Part shown: positions 1 through 11,743 of the stretch, in pieces
How the letters are laid out: each line of letters starts with the position of its first letter
Numbering within the stretch: the stretch's first letter is position 1
Assembly (NCBI RefSeq): GCF_010015445.1
Contig: NC_053133.1
Span: 1,859,766-1,923,765, forward strand
Origin: Perca fluviatilis
Taxonomy: Eukaryota; Chordata; Actinopteri; Perciformes; Percidae
Reading direction: 5' to 3'
DNA length: 64,000 nucleotides
Notes under the pieces: model-generated
The model's input: the letters and a program-made list of their open reading frames with translations, nothing else
The model's database searches: none
What the model was told of the DNA's origin: nothing
Position numbers and translations under genes: made by a program

Positions 1-97
1 GCAGCATGCTTCTACCAATTGTTTAGAAACCGGTATCAAAGTCACGTTATTGGTATCAGTATCAGTCTCAAAATCTTTTTAACGATACCCGGCCCTA
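1..97. mobile_element. right end of a hAT-like MITE
   Basis: The window opens inside a repeat that ends in ACGATACCCGGCCCTA. The preceding text (gtttagaaaccggtatcaaa...gttattggtatc) matches 26200-26240, where the opposite terminus TAGGGCTGGGTACCGAATTC is visible. The terminal TAGGGC.../...GCCCTA pair is typical of hAT elements. The left end and target duplication are outside the window. Confidence 0.65.
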
Positions 98-267
98 GCT
101 ATAGTACATCTTTTTTTCTTCTACTGAGGTGAGATTCCTTCTCTAAGCCCCTAGGGGTTTCCTTAATCTCACCTGCACAATCTTGTTTTTAAAGTTGTGT
201 TTCTGTTGCTTCGATTTTATTGTGCAAAACCCCCCAAAAAAGCATGTCTCCCTCCATCATGCCCTAC

Positions 268-406
268 CTCCTCTCCGCTGCGGTAGATGAGCAGGTCAAA
301 GGGAATAGCAGCCACCATGTCGATGAGGAACCAGCCTTTGAAGTAGTGGACGGCGATACGCACCGGGTGGCTCACCACCTCATCATTAGCATTCACATAT
401 GTTGTC
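268..406 (-). CDS. kcnh6: ERG-type K+ channel, S2-S3 linker and S3 exon (kcnh6-like, internal exon)
   Basis: The exon starts with the last base of the split Arg codon and reads [20 protein letters not shown], then [20 protein letters not shown] and YRSGEE. These are the S2-S3 linker and S3 helix of an ERG channel, with both S3 aspartates present (LIDM and PFDL). The acceptor is TCAG (407-410) after a pyrimidine-rich run and the donor is GAG|GTAGGG (GT at 266-267). The end after GEE is phase 0 and matches the exon end before LIGLLK in mammalian ERG genes (from memory). NDEVVSHP and the R-x-G after DLLI fit KCNH6 better than KCNH2 or KCNH7. The next exon, encoding S4, should lie left of this window. 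Confidence 0.93.
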
Positions 407-953
407 CTGAGAGAAAGAATGCAGAATATATAAAAATTACTGACTTTAATTGTTGTTATTCTAATACTTATGACGCTACAACTACAACTGTTCTACTACT
501 ACTGACTATTCAACTATTCGACCATCAAATCTACTAATCGACGCGGCGCATTGTTGTCGAATATTTGTTCATCTGTGGTCTTAACATGCATGTAATTCCA
601 TCAGATATGCAGCAGGGGCGGTGTGGGTAAACCAGTCCTTCTGTAGTGCAAGGCGGTAAAGCAGCTGACATGGAGCGGACATGTTCGCTAACCAGGAGTG
701 CAAAATGAGGATAATAAATGAGGACTGTAGCGACAGCGAGCAAGCGGTCAGTTTATCAGTTTAGGCTAAGTTTTGAATATCTGTTTGCACTGTTCATAGC
801 CTTTTTTTTGTTTACACTTGCCATCTGAGGAAAAGTATATAGTAAATATAGTTAATAATCTGAGTCCTTATTCCACTATTGATGTTTTTCAATGAACAAA
901 TAACATTCATAAACTTCATGAAATCTGGGGACATTCAAGTTTATTGGCGAGAC

Positions 954-956
<3 letters not shown>

Positions 957-985
<29 letters not shown>
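957..985. repeat. (TA)n microsatellite
   Basis: Uninterrupted TA dinucleotide run that abuts the start of the Tc1 relic. TA is also the Tc1/mariner target site. Confidence 0.95.
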
Positions 986-990
<5 letters not shown>

Positions 991-1440
991 TATCTCACAA
1001 GTGAGTACACCCCTCACATTTTAGTAAATATTTCATTATATCTTTTAATGGGACAACACTGAAGAAATGACACTTTGCTACAATGTAAAGTATGAAGTGT
1101 ACAGCTTGTATAACAGTGTAAATGTGCTGTCCCCTCAAAATAACTCAACACACAGCCATTAATGTCTAAACCGCTGGACACTAAAGTCAGTCCACCCCTA
1201 TGTTAAATTCCCATAGAGGCAGGCAGATGTTTATTTTTAAAGGCCAGTTATTTCATGGATCCAGGATACTATGCATCCTGATAAAGTTCCCTTGGCCTTT
1301 GGAATTAAAATAGCCCCCCTCCCCCATCATCACATACCCTTCACCATACCTAGAGATTGGCATGGTTTTAATTCAGTTAGCCTAATAGCTGGTTTGATTT
1401 GCATTGAGAGATGATTTTATGGAAAGTACCCAATGCCAAT
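986..1440. mobile_element. Tc1/mariner-like relic, internally deleted
   Basis: The text cagtatctcacaagtgagta followed by cacccctcacattt is the terminus I recognise from teleost Tc1-like elements. It continues through gggacaacactgaagaaatg and ctcaacacacagccattaat, characteristic of the same family. The segment around ggcctttggaattaaaatag and gagattggcatggtttt also belongs to the Tc1 body. The transposase region is missing. It lies in the intron between the S2 and S3 exons and ends near the TA microsatellite at 1449. Confidence 0.7.
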
Positions 1441-1445
1441 ATATC

Positions 1446-1448
<3 letters not shown>

Positions 1449-1506
<58 letters not shown>
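1449..1506. repeat. (TA)n microsatellite
   Basis: 58 bp of uninterrupted AT dinucleotides within the kcnh6-like S2-S3 intron. Confidence 0.95.
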
Positions 1507-1510
<4 letters not shown>

Positions 1511-1802
1511 GCATATATTTGACCATTCATCGACTATCGGGGAGTAGGTGATGACCACTAAACTACACTATTGGATAATGCCCTACAACTGTGAGAACCA
1601 CTGTGTACCATATTCTTCGATAACCATTCCTATTATCACAAATGCTAACCAGAGTTTCTTCTTTTACAACCAGTTCTAATAACAGTTTGATGAGGACAGA
1701 GCACAGGGTTAGGGAATTAGACCTGCAGCATTTCTGTATTTGTTACGAATAATTCTGCTGGAGCACTTTCTTCTACAAATAACAACCACTGTTGTAACTC
1801 GT

Positions 1803-1840
<38 letters not shown>

Positions 1841-1853
1841 TTATTATTATTAT
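1803..1853. repeat. (TAC)n(TAT)n triplet repeat next to a splice donor
   Basis: About 13 TAC triplets followed by TAT triplets, ending about 28 bp from the donor of the S2 exon (1881-1882). On the coding strand it follows the donor as a (GTA)n run. Confidence 0.9.
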
Positions 1854-1882
1854 ACTATATACTAATGTGTTTAAAGTCATAC

Positions 1883-1986
1883 CTGAAGTTGATGAGGATG
1901 TCAATGATGAACATGATATCCACTATGAGGTCCACCACATTGAGAGGCGAGCAGGAGTAACCACAATTCTGCTTGGCTACCTCTTC
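1883..1986 (-). CDS. kcnh6: ERG-type K+ channel, S2 exon (kcnh6-like, internal exon)
   Basis: This 104-bp internal exon encodes the short extracellular S1-S2 loop ([15 protein letters not shown]) and the S2 helix ([19 protein letters not shown]). The acidic residues in VDLIVD and MFIID match those that ERG channels use in the voltage sensor. On the minus strand the acceptor is TCAG at 1987-1990, preceded by an unusually long CT-rich tract (about 1991-2110). The donor is AG|GTATGA with GT at 1881-1882. The exon starts in phase 0 and ends in phase 2, splitting an Arg codon (AG|G) that the next exon completes. The open frame continuing past the donor is intronic. This S2 stretch alone resembles KCNH7 most closely; see the 268-406 exon for the paralog argument. 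Confidence 0.93.
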
Positions 1987-2110
1987 CTGAGAGGAGAGAA
2001 GGGAAGAGGAGAGGAGAGGAGAGGAGAGGAGAGGAGAGGAGAGGAGAGGAGAGGAAAGGAGAGGAGAAGAGAGGAGGGAAGAGGAGAGGAGAATGTAAAA
2101 GAGAGCAGAG
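1987..2110 (-). repeat. polypurine GAGGA-type tandem repeat forming an extended polypyrimidine tract
   Basis: The plus strand reads gaggagaggagaggagagg and decays to gaaagagaag-type text. The unit is about 5 bp (GGAGA). On the minus strand this is an uninterrupted CT-rich tract of roughly 110 nt ending at the acceptor of the S2 exon. It therefore serves as, or extends, that intron's polypyrimidine tract. Confidence 0.9.
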
Positions 2111-2475
2111 TAGAAAAACAGAGAAGAGAAGATAAAAATAGAACAGTGCTGTGTGAGTACCTCCTTCAAACGGATTAGCATTAGAGGTTTCAAGATGATT
2201 TACATACGTAATATGTAGACCAAAAATGAAGAAGTGGAAAAACCAACCCGTTCTCACTCCGAACTCGTAAAATACAGATGTTTGGACAGTGTTTGTATAA
2301 CGTAGTGGGGAGAGCAGCAGCTACACGGGTTTAGTGAGTACATTAGATTCAGATTAGAGTCTACTTTATTGTCATTAAGCAGTGTACAAGTTTGCGTCCA
2401 ACCAGAAGTGCAAAAAAAGCAGAAAAGTGCAATGTGATATACAAGTATAGACAGGTGGTGCATAGGCAGGACAAG

Positions 2476-2477
<2 letters not shown>

Positions 2478-2545
<68 letters not shown>
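2478..2545. repeat. (TA)n microsatellite
   Basis: About 68 bp of uninterrupted TA dinucleotides, just upstream of the LINE fragment at 2686. Confidence 0.95.
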
Positions 2546-2548
<3 letters not shown>

Positions 2549-2685
2549 TAGTATGTAAGGCCGAAATTCCGCGTAGGGAGGTTAGTTAAGAGACGATGAT
2601 TTTAAAGTACACCCCTTTATTATAAAATGGTATCACTCATTCTTAACCAATCGTAGATAGCAGGTCAGCGTTAATGGGACTCTAT

Positions 2686-3790
2686 CTGTAAATGTTGAGC
2701 ACAGGAGCCCCCCAGCGCTGTGTCAGCTCACCTGTCCTTTTCACTTTATACACAGATGAGTGTAGAAGTTTTTATCCAAATAATCATGTCATTAAATTTT
2801 CTGACAACACTGCAATTTTATCTCTGCTGAAAAAGAACTGTGACCCATCTGATTATTTTATGGAAATCCAAAAGTTTGTGAATTGGTGCGATGATAACCA
2901 CCTTGTCCTAGACTTTTCCAAGACTGAAGAGATGGTGTTTGACCCTCGGGGAGTCGGTGACCACAGGCCTGTGGTCATCCACAACCAAACCATCACTCAG
3001 GCCCACTCATACAAATATCTTGGTGTTCATATTGACGAGTCACTAACCTGGAGCACACATGTCGACAGTCTCCGCTGCAGATTGCAGCAGCGGTTGCATT
3101 TCTTACGTCGTTTGCGAATTCATGGCGTAGATAAAAAAATGATGTTGATATTTTATCAAGCAGTCCTGGAGAGCCTGGTCAGGTACGGTATTACAGCTCG
3201 GTTTGGCAACCTCCCTGTGCAGTTGAAAACTAAACTTTTCCGATTGATTCATACTGCATGGAAGATCATTGGTGTTAACGAGCACTTATCCATGCAGACT
3301 ATTTATGAACAGGCTTCCTTGCGACAAGCCAATAGAATTGTTAGCGACACGTCTCACGTTCTGCACGCAGAATATGAGCTGCTGCCATCCGGTAGGAGGT
3401 TTAGAGTTCCTCGCTGCAGACTTAACCGTTTTAAAAACTCATTTATCCCAGTGTGTCTATTAAGCTTCTAAATAGCCCGCAAGTAAAAGGCAGAACAGGC
3501 CTGCATGACGATGGAGATATGTAATTGTTGTATTTGTGATCTCTCTTTTTTAATTTAATTTAATTTATTTGTTTTGAGTAATGTTTAACCAATGTATTGC
3601 ATGACACCGTGTTGGGTTTTTATACATCATCAGGACCATAGTATGGCCTGTGGTATAGTATTGTACAGTATTTGGTGTTTGTACATGCTGTCTGTGTTTA
3701 TTTGTTTTTACTATGGCTGCAGCATGGGTTGAGTGCCCAAGACAAATTTCCCACGATGTGGGACAATAAAGTTCATCTTGATCTTGATAT
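2686..3790 (+). mobile_element. 5'-truncated non-LTR retrotransposon (reverse transcriptase C-terminal half)
   Basis: One open frame (to the stop at 3471) covers the C-terminal half of a LINE reverse transcriptase. It begins at the B-box motif STGAPQRCVSSPVLFTLYT. The catalytic motif is degraded to FSDNTA where F/YADDT is expected, followed by VNWCDDNHLVLDFSKTEEM, YKYLGVHI and LLPSGRRFRVPRCRLNRFKN. The first two catalytic regions and any endonuclease are missing. A 3' UTR follows and ends in gggacaataaagttcatctt with a short GATCTT repeat. The protein resembles the Rex1/Babar or related CR1-like group from memory; the clade is tentative. It lies in the S1-S2 intron, antisense to the host gene. 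Confidence 0.85.
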
Positions 3791-5385
3791 AGTTGGGGTG
3801 GCGGATGGTTCAAACACAGGACTTGCACCCAGGAGACTGGGGTTCGTGTCCTGTGTGTTTTCTAAAGTCGCTTTCTTCTTAAACCGTCACAGACCTTGTC
3901 CTTAACATAACTGCATAAAAAGGGACGCCAATAGTCCCGACCAAGTGGGTTTAGTTACAGCGTGTTATATGGCGCTAAAGGAGACTTTTAGCCTCAATAA
4001 CAACAACCAAGAGTCCGTATTTTACGAGATGGGAGTGAGAATTTGCAATTTGCATCGTAAAAACAGGGCTTTCAGCAGGATCCAAGTCTTAGGAGAAGCT
4101 ACGGCGCTTTAACACACAAATCAGGTGTAAACAAAAGCTATGATAAACTTTATATTTGACAAAAGATACATTGTCCTGAGACATACTAGCTACCTTTAGT
4201 TAGACTAAATATTCAGTGCCATGGAAATCCTCTGTGTACAATAATACTAAGCAGTGAAAAATATTTGTAGTAAACTGAAACTTACTAAAAACTAAAACTA
4301 AACTGAAACTATATTGCCAGGTTAAAAAATAAAAAAATAAAAGTAAATAATGAATTTCCGTCAACTCTCGTGACTTTGAACTACGGACATTGAATGGACT
4401 TGACCTGAGATGGCACTGTGAAGTATTCTTTATATACAGTCTATGGGCATGATTGCTAAAGTAGACTAAAGTAGATTCAAAATTTAACATCATGTCTATT
4501 CTCCAACCGTGCATTTTTAATATTTACGTAGCTACATACTTCTGAGACGTTCAACCTGGCCCCAAGAAAAAACTAACTAAAAATAAATTCATAAAAACTA
4601 AAGCTTTCTGAAAAACTGAAACTCTGAAAAATATCTAAAACTAAACTAGAAATCGAAATGTCAAAACTGAAATAAAAAAACTAATTGAAAATTCAAAACT
4701 TTTAAACCTTGCTATCAAGGATCGTATGTCGTAAAGCCCTATGTAAATAACCCAGTATATGTTTAGCTCTACAGAAGAAATAACCTTGTTGAACAGTTAT
4801 TTTTATTATGTATTTTCACCTGGTTTAAGACCAAGTGCCTTACTTCCTGTTCTAAATAGAGGGGCTTTTATTTTGAAAGTCACCCACTGACAACTTAACT
4901 AGTTTTTTCTGCCACATGTGATGGTAAAGAGGAGAAACAGTAACATGCATATACAGTGAAAGATTTAATGTTTTAGCACTCTTTCGAAGAGGTACAAGGT
5001 TAGTATTTATCATAATACTGTAATATTTAGATGTTGGTGGTGTTTTGAAGTAGTTTTGAACAATTGTAGCTGTTGCTAGCTTTCTGTTTAATAGGCTAAT
5101 GCTAGGCTTATGAACTAATGCTAAACTACGCTAATGCTCTGAAACGATATGGTAAGGTAGCTAATGCATTTGTTGTTTGTATTGTTTCTTTTGTAACTAG
5201 CTCTTACGTTGGTTTTGGGATTTCCAATAAATCTAAAATCAGCAGTCCAAGTGTCAGGCCATCTTTCGGAGGGTATGCTACACACTATGAAGCAATTTGG
5301 TCATTTGTGATTGGGCAATATAAATAAAATGTCCATGACTTGACATCAGTCTGTTGAATGATTCTGCCCCGAGATGAGAGCCCAC
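3791..5385. other. intronic stretch without recognised gene
   Basis: Intron between the S1 and S2 exons. I see AT-rich unique-looking text. A segment at 3796-3860 with a tRNA B-box-like GGTTCGTGTCC is related to 33830-33895 and is probably repeat-derived. No open frame resembles a protein I know. Confidence 0.5.
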
Positions 5386-5565
5386 CTGGTCGTTGAGGAG
5401 GAATGCAGCTGAGTAGGGTGTCAGGATGGCGGTGTAGATGACCAGCAGCAGGATGAGCCAGTCCCACACCGCCTTGAACGGGCTGTAGTGCAACACCGTC
5501 CACTTGTGGATGCGGGGGGCCTGGAGCTTGTACTCTGGCAACACATCGGCACCCAGAGACAGCAC
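5386..5565 (-). CDS. kcnh6: ERG-type K+ channel, S1 exon (kcnh6-like, internal exon)
   Basis: This 60-codon internal exon encodes the pre-S1 linker and S1 helix of an ether-a-go-go-related (ERG) voltage-gated potassium channel of the plasma membrane. The translation opens [18 protein letters not shown], runs through [20 protein letters not shown] and closes with [10 protein letters not shown], which is near-identical to vertebrate ERG channels. The Asp in the WDW motif is the ERG-conserved S1 acidic residue. On the minus strand the exon is preceded by a pyrimidine run and CAG at 5566-5568 and followed by GT at 5384-5385. Both ends are phase 0. The start coincides with the known ERG exon boundary before VLSLGAD, as I remember KCNH2. 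The next exon (1883-1986) lies 3.4 kb downstream. ERG identity is firm. The paralog call rests on the S2-S3 linker in the third exon; kcnh7 is the main alternative. Confidence 0.93.
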
Positions 5566-7200
<1,635 letters not shown>

Positions 7201-7379
7201 AGCAGCTCCATGAAATATACATTGACTTCCATAACATGAGTGCTGTGCTTACTCAGTGGCTATAACAACAGCATTTTGCAATTACGGCAATAGAGCCAGT
7301 GTCCTCTGAAGATGACAAGAGCTGTTCTGAAGGCCTCGACCCTCTTAAGGTTACCCTCCCAGGCAGCGAGTTCTACCGC

Positions 7380-7656
7380 AAAATAGCCTCTGGAAGGAAC
7401 TTGTTTTGGTGGAACATGTGTACGTTCAAAAGTAGTTTTAGTCGTGCAACAGAAAACTCAGATTGGACAGATAGTCTAGCTAGCTGTCTGGATTTACCCT
7501 GCAGAGATCTGAGGAGCAGTTAACCATAGTCCTCACAAATCCACAACACAAAGAGAGAGGAAGGTGAGGGACATCCGGCCGAAAAAAAGGACATGAGGCG
7601 AAATTTCCGGCAGCAACGGAGCAATCCCGGAAGTGGAAGGTCGTGGATATAGACTA
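7380..7656. mobile_element. MULE-like MITE fragment (copy 1)
   Basis: The text from atagcctctggaaggaactt through gagttttctg-like sequence to cgtggatatagacta is the same family as 16139-16530, 17235-18504 and 39696-40131. This copy has only the terminus ending in GACTA at 7656; the other end is truncated near 7380. Confidence 0.75.
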
Positions 7657-7728
7657 CAGTGGCTCTAAGAAGAGGGTTTTGACTCAAAAGGGACAAGTGA
7701 CAAGGCACAGCATATAACTGTATTCCAA

Positions 7729-7753
7729 ACACATATATGTATATATACGCGCG

Positions 7754-7830
<77 letters not shown>
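7729..7830. repeat. compound (TA)n(CG)n(CA)n repeat, perfect purine-pyrimidine alternation
   Basis: acacatatatgtatatatac is followed by seven or so CG steps and about 34 CA steps with no break in purine-pyrimidine alternation. Such tracts are classical Z-DNA formers. Confidence 0.9.
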
Positions 7831-7832
<2 letters not shown>

Positions 7833-9641
7833 TTTTCCTCCAACTTCTGCGTCACACACAAACACACGCCAAGAATGAAATCTCGGGTGTTATGGAGCAG
7901 TTCTAAGTAGCCTAACTTGCAGTAATGTATTCCATCACCTGCACTGCACTCGCCCTGGACGAGAGCAGGAATGAATCAGTATACAGATGTATTAGCACAG
8001 CCTGCCTCGTGTCTCTGCTTTATAGAATCACACAGTGAACTGCAGAAGATTGGCTGCTGTGCTAAAAGGCAAGGGCAGAAGAAATACTGAGCCATAGAAC
8101 ACAAGTGACAAATCCAGAAGAGAGATTTGCCTGACCTTCACTGTGTACTGCTGTATGCACCCATAAATAGTAGAATAACGGAAATGCATGAATGGAGGAA
8201 TGCATTATAGCTAAGGTGGCTTATTGTCGACAATAACGCTGCTGCCATATTGTCACATGTAACGCTATCAAAATACCTTACAAGATAATGCAATCCAATA
8301 CAACACCAAAAACTTTAGCCTAGAGGTGAATCATTACCTCTCATGCACGCTCTCTTAAAAAGAACACTATGAGCTTTACACAGTAGTATGTACTATGCAG
8401 GTAGTATGCAATTTATAATACAGCCAGAAAGTTTAGAAGAGATACACACTGTTGTCACATTATTCCTCATTGGGTTTAAAATGAAATGTGAGTGTGAGGT
8501 TTAATTAGCGACTTCAAAGTTAACTTTGAAAGTGTTTACAGCCACATCAGATGAACAGTGTAGGTATTATAGCCCTTTTAAGCATAACCCCCAATCACTT
8601 TTAAGGGACAGAAAGGAATTGGAGGAATGGACAATACATTTTTTTTTAAAAGCGGCCTTTTTCACATATGGCTGCAGATCCATTGCAGTCAATGACCGTC
8701 TGGTGTTGATTCTCTGCCAGGCTTGTAGGTAATACAACCAACTTCACTTCTTGCTTCTTTTGTGGCTTTTTGCCTTTAATCTGATCTTCAGCATTGAAAG
8801 AGAATTTCAGCTGGATTATGTGTCAGTTTAGATGATTGACTTAACTCCATAAGAAAGCAATATATAAGAAAACGGCTTGGTTGCCTTGTCTGCATGTCAA
8901 GGAGCAGCGGCGTGCACAGAAATGTTTGGGGGCACAACTGCGCTCAGTTTGCATGCGTTAACTGTGGAGGCTGTGACAAGGGAAGTCGAAAAGGGAGGGG
9001 CAACTCAAATGCAGTTGTCAGGCATTACAACACTTTTTTTAACTGAGAATTGATGCCATGGGCAGCCTTAAAAATAAAATGGAAAAAGAAAAACATCTTG
9101 CAGGCCACTTATCTACTCAGAGGCCAAAAGGGCAGGTGTTTGAGCACCACCTGGGGGGGGGTCTATCTATGCAGGTGCCTGTCAAGGATCATTGTTGAGG
9201 AGTGGTCCTAAAACTGGGGAACATATTACTGTTCTCCCAATATGGCTATAAAGTCTTTCCTAGCCCATTTCCTAGCCCGCCTATCCAGCTGCAGATCAGC
9301 ACTTTCAAATTTCAAATCCAGTACATGGGCACAGAGCCACTGTGGGTGTGGGGGGGTGCGCGGTCACGCAAGGCTGTATTATGTGGAGGCGCCTACAGTT
9401 TTGTTGTCATTACTTAGAATTCCTCATGGGGGAGACAGAAACCACACACTATAGCTTTCAGAAGTCAGAAATCATTGGTGAAAATGCCTATTCACATATA
9501 TTTTTCCATTTCCATTGTCCATTTCTAAGATGTGAAAATGATCCACTCTGCATCTATGCTATGCTGTGTGACCATGTAGGTTTATTCCAAATAATTGCTG
9601 TAAACTTGAAGCAAAAATTCAGCACCAGAGCATCAGACCAA
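7831..9641. other. no gene recognised
   Basis: AT-rich sequence without convincing coding potential. The segment at 9340-9445 is a second copy of the repeat at 6200-6310. The short open frames around 9202-9644 fall in this repeat and have no recognised similarity. Confidence 0.5.
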
Positions 9642-10082
9642 TAGCCTGACAAGCCAGACCCACATCCAGATGTTGGGTCTGGGAACTCACCTTTGGCAGG
9701 GCTCAATCTGAGGCGCGGGTTAAACGGTTGTCTTTCAAATTCCCTCTGCACGCTACAACCAGGCAGAGCAACGAAGAAGGTAGAGAAGCTAGTTGATAGA
9801 TTAAACTTTTGCCGTATCCGTATACACATCTTCCTTTTTTAAGAATGATTTCAGTGCCGTTCTTTGTTCTTTTCTCAAAGAAAAGCTGAACTCCAAGTCT
9901 TCCAGAAGACCGCTGTTCCCAGCAGCAGCAGCCATAAGCCCCGCCCACCGACGCTATACACAATGTGATTGGCCTGACCAGAGTTTGGTTTTTCCAGCTC
10001 GCGAGCCAACGGAGAGTGCCTAGACCCCCCTGGCTGCAAATTAAATTTGCTGCCACTAGGGTGCGTCTAGATTTCTAGGCTA
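9642..10082. mobile_element. 441-bp MULE-like MITE with 9-bp target duplication
   Basis: The element starts TAGCCTGACAAGCC and ends TCTAGATTTCTAGGCTA, giving short degenerate terminal inverted repeats (TAGCCT.../...AGGCTA). It is flanked on both sides by TCAGACCAA (9633-9641 and 10083-10091). A 9-bp duplication is characteristic of the Mutator-like superfamily. No coding capacity is seen; the open frames inside are chance. Confidence 0.85.
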
Positions 10083-10259
10083 TCAGACCAATGGACACAT
10101 TGGTATGTGGGTATGTGACCTACAGTAAGTGTGGCCTGGGAGGCTGACAGAGTCCAGACCCAATCTCCAGAGAAGGGACGGAGTGTGAGCAGTGTGTAAC
10201 AATCAAGTTCAAATAAGAATCATACTGATAATAAAATGAAAAGAAAAACAACACACACC

Positions 10260-10260
<1 letters not shown>

Positions 10261-10339
<79 letters not shown>
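10261..10339 (+). repeat. 79-nt poly(A) tract with an upstream AATAAA
   Basis: A run of 79 adenines preceded, about 25 nt upstream, by an AATAAA hexamer (near 10231). The spacing resembles a genuine mRNA 3' end, so this may be the tail of a retroposed transcript. No source gene is recognisable upstream. Confidence 0.6.
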
Positions 10340-10340
<1 letters not shown>

Positions 10341-10611
10341 AAAAAAGGATAATAGGTGTATAGCTATAAAAGAGTCTGGTTTTGAGATTCCGATATTATA
10401 CTGAGTCCTGTATTCCCAGGTTTGGCACATAGGCTCATGATTCTTCCTTCACCTCCTCTCACCTCTGTCTTTTTTCTAAATTCACTCCATTTCACTTTCA
10501 CTACTCTTTACTCCATTTCCTGTTGTTCATTTTTCTTCCTGCCCTCCCTTTGACCTGCTAAATCTTTCTGCTTTTCTTCTTTCTAGTTTTCTTCCCTGCA
10601 TGGCTCATGTC

Positions 10612-10778
10612 CTCCGTCCAGCAATCCTCACTCCATCTTTCCACCTGCAATCCTCACTCCATCTTTCCACCTGCAATCCTCACTCCATCTTTCCACCTGC
10701 AATCCTCACTCCATCTTTCCACCTGCAATCCTCACTCCATCTTTCCACCTGCAATCCTCACTCCATCTTTCCACCTCC
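10612..10778 (+). repeat. 26-bp tandem repeat, about six copies
   Basis: The unit reads caatcctcactccatctttc + cacctg, repeated head to tail nearly without change. It lies in a CT-rich region that ends with a (CT)n run at 10878-10900. There are no spacers, so it is a minisatellite rather than a CRISPR array. Confidence 0.93.
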
Positions 10779-11743
10779 TTCTCTTCTTCCACGCAACGTG
10801 CAGCCAAGCCATGCTGTTGCCTATTACCATTCAACCTTCCTTTCTTCTCCTGCTTGAATGGCCCATTTTTCATCCCTCTCTCTCTCTCTCTCTCTCTCTT
10901 ACACCTTTTACTTTCTGACTATCAGTCGCCCTTCATCCTCGCTCCCACTTTAATTCTCCATTTCTCCATTTCACTGTCCATCTGTCCATTTTTCTTGTAG
11001 ATACCAACATTAGGCACGATATCATTTGCTTTATTTATTAAAGATAAGCATCAATATTTTCAGTGTGCATAAAATCCTACTTGTACTGGTATTTTATACC
11101 ACCGCTAACCCCTTTCAGCGAACGCTGGCGCATTTTGGCTGCCGCTGCTCACCTGGCCTGCTGTTTGTTTGTTTGCCTGACGTTGTTTGTGGATTTTTAA
11201 TCTATGCTTCCACCGCTCGTCCCATTGGATTTTAACGTACATGGACGCTGTTCCAGATTGGATATTTAATTCCCCAAAGAGACTTTTTCTTACTCACCTA
11301 CAAGCTTGGACAACTCCGGGTGCACCATCTCATCCAGCCTAACTCGAGCCCTCTCCTGCCCTGATCAACAGATCATCCCTCGGCGTATGCGTGTGTAAGT
11401 CTCCCCTTCCTCACTGTTGTACGCTGAGTTTATCTGTCTGGGCAATTGGCTACCGAGGTTTTCAACTTGGCTGTGAGTCTCGGAGTGGCCCGAGATTTAT
11501 GGTGAATTAAAATGCGTCCATCTCCGATCCTTGCTGTTTCATGGCTATTGGAATCAATTCCAATTGGGCTCAATTAAATGGATTTTTACTATTTTTATCA
11601 GTGACTTTCTTTTTGCATCTCATCGGAGTATGGCCTTATTGTACTCCGCTAAAGAACTCCGCGACTTAATGTCGCCGCCCCTTCGTCTGCCCACTAAGGT
11701 GTACAAGCTGTGTACCGCCCTCGGCCTCTCTCGCCAGCGACTG

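Noticed and set aside
3796..3860. tRNA-like segment with a GGTTCGTGTCC B-box
   Set aside because: No cloverleaf could be drawn and a related copy lies at 33830-33895 in a MITE, so it is repeat-derived rather than a tRNA gene.
10612..10778. Short direct repeats resembling a CRISPR array
   Set aside because: The 26-bp units are contiguous without unique spacers, and the context is vertebrate. The arrays at 27161-27553 and 56490-56946 fail for the same reason.
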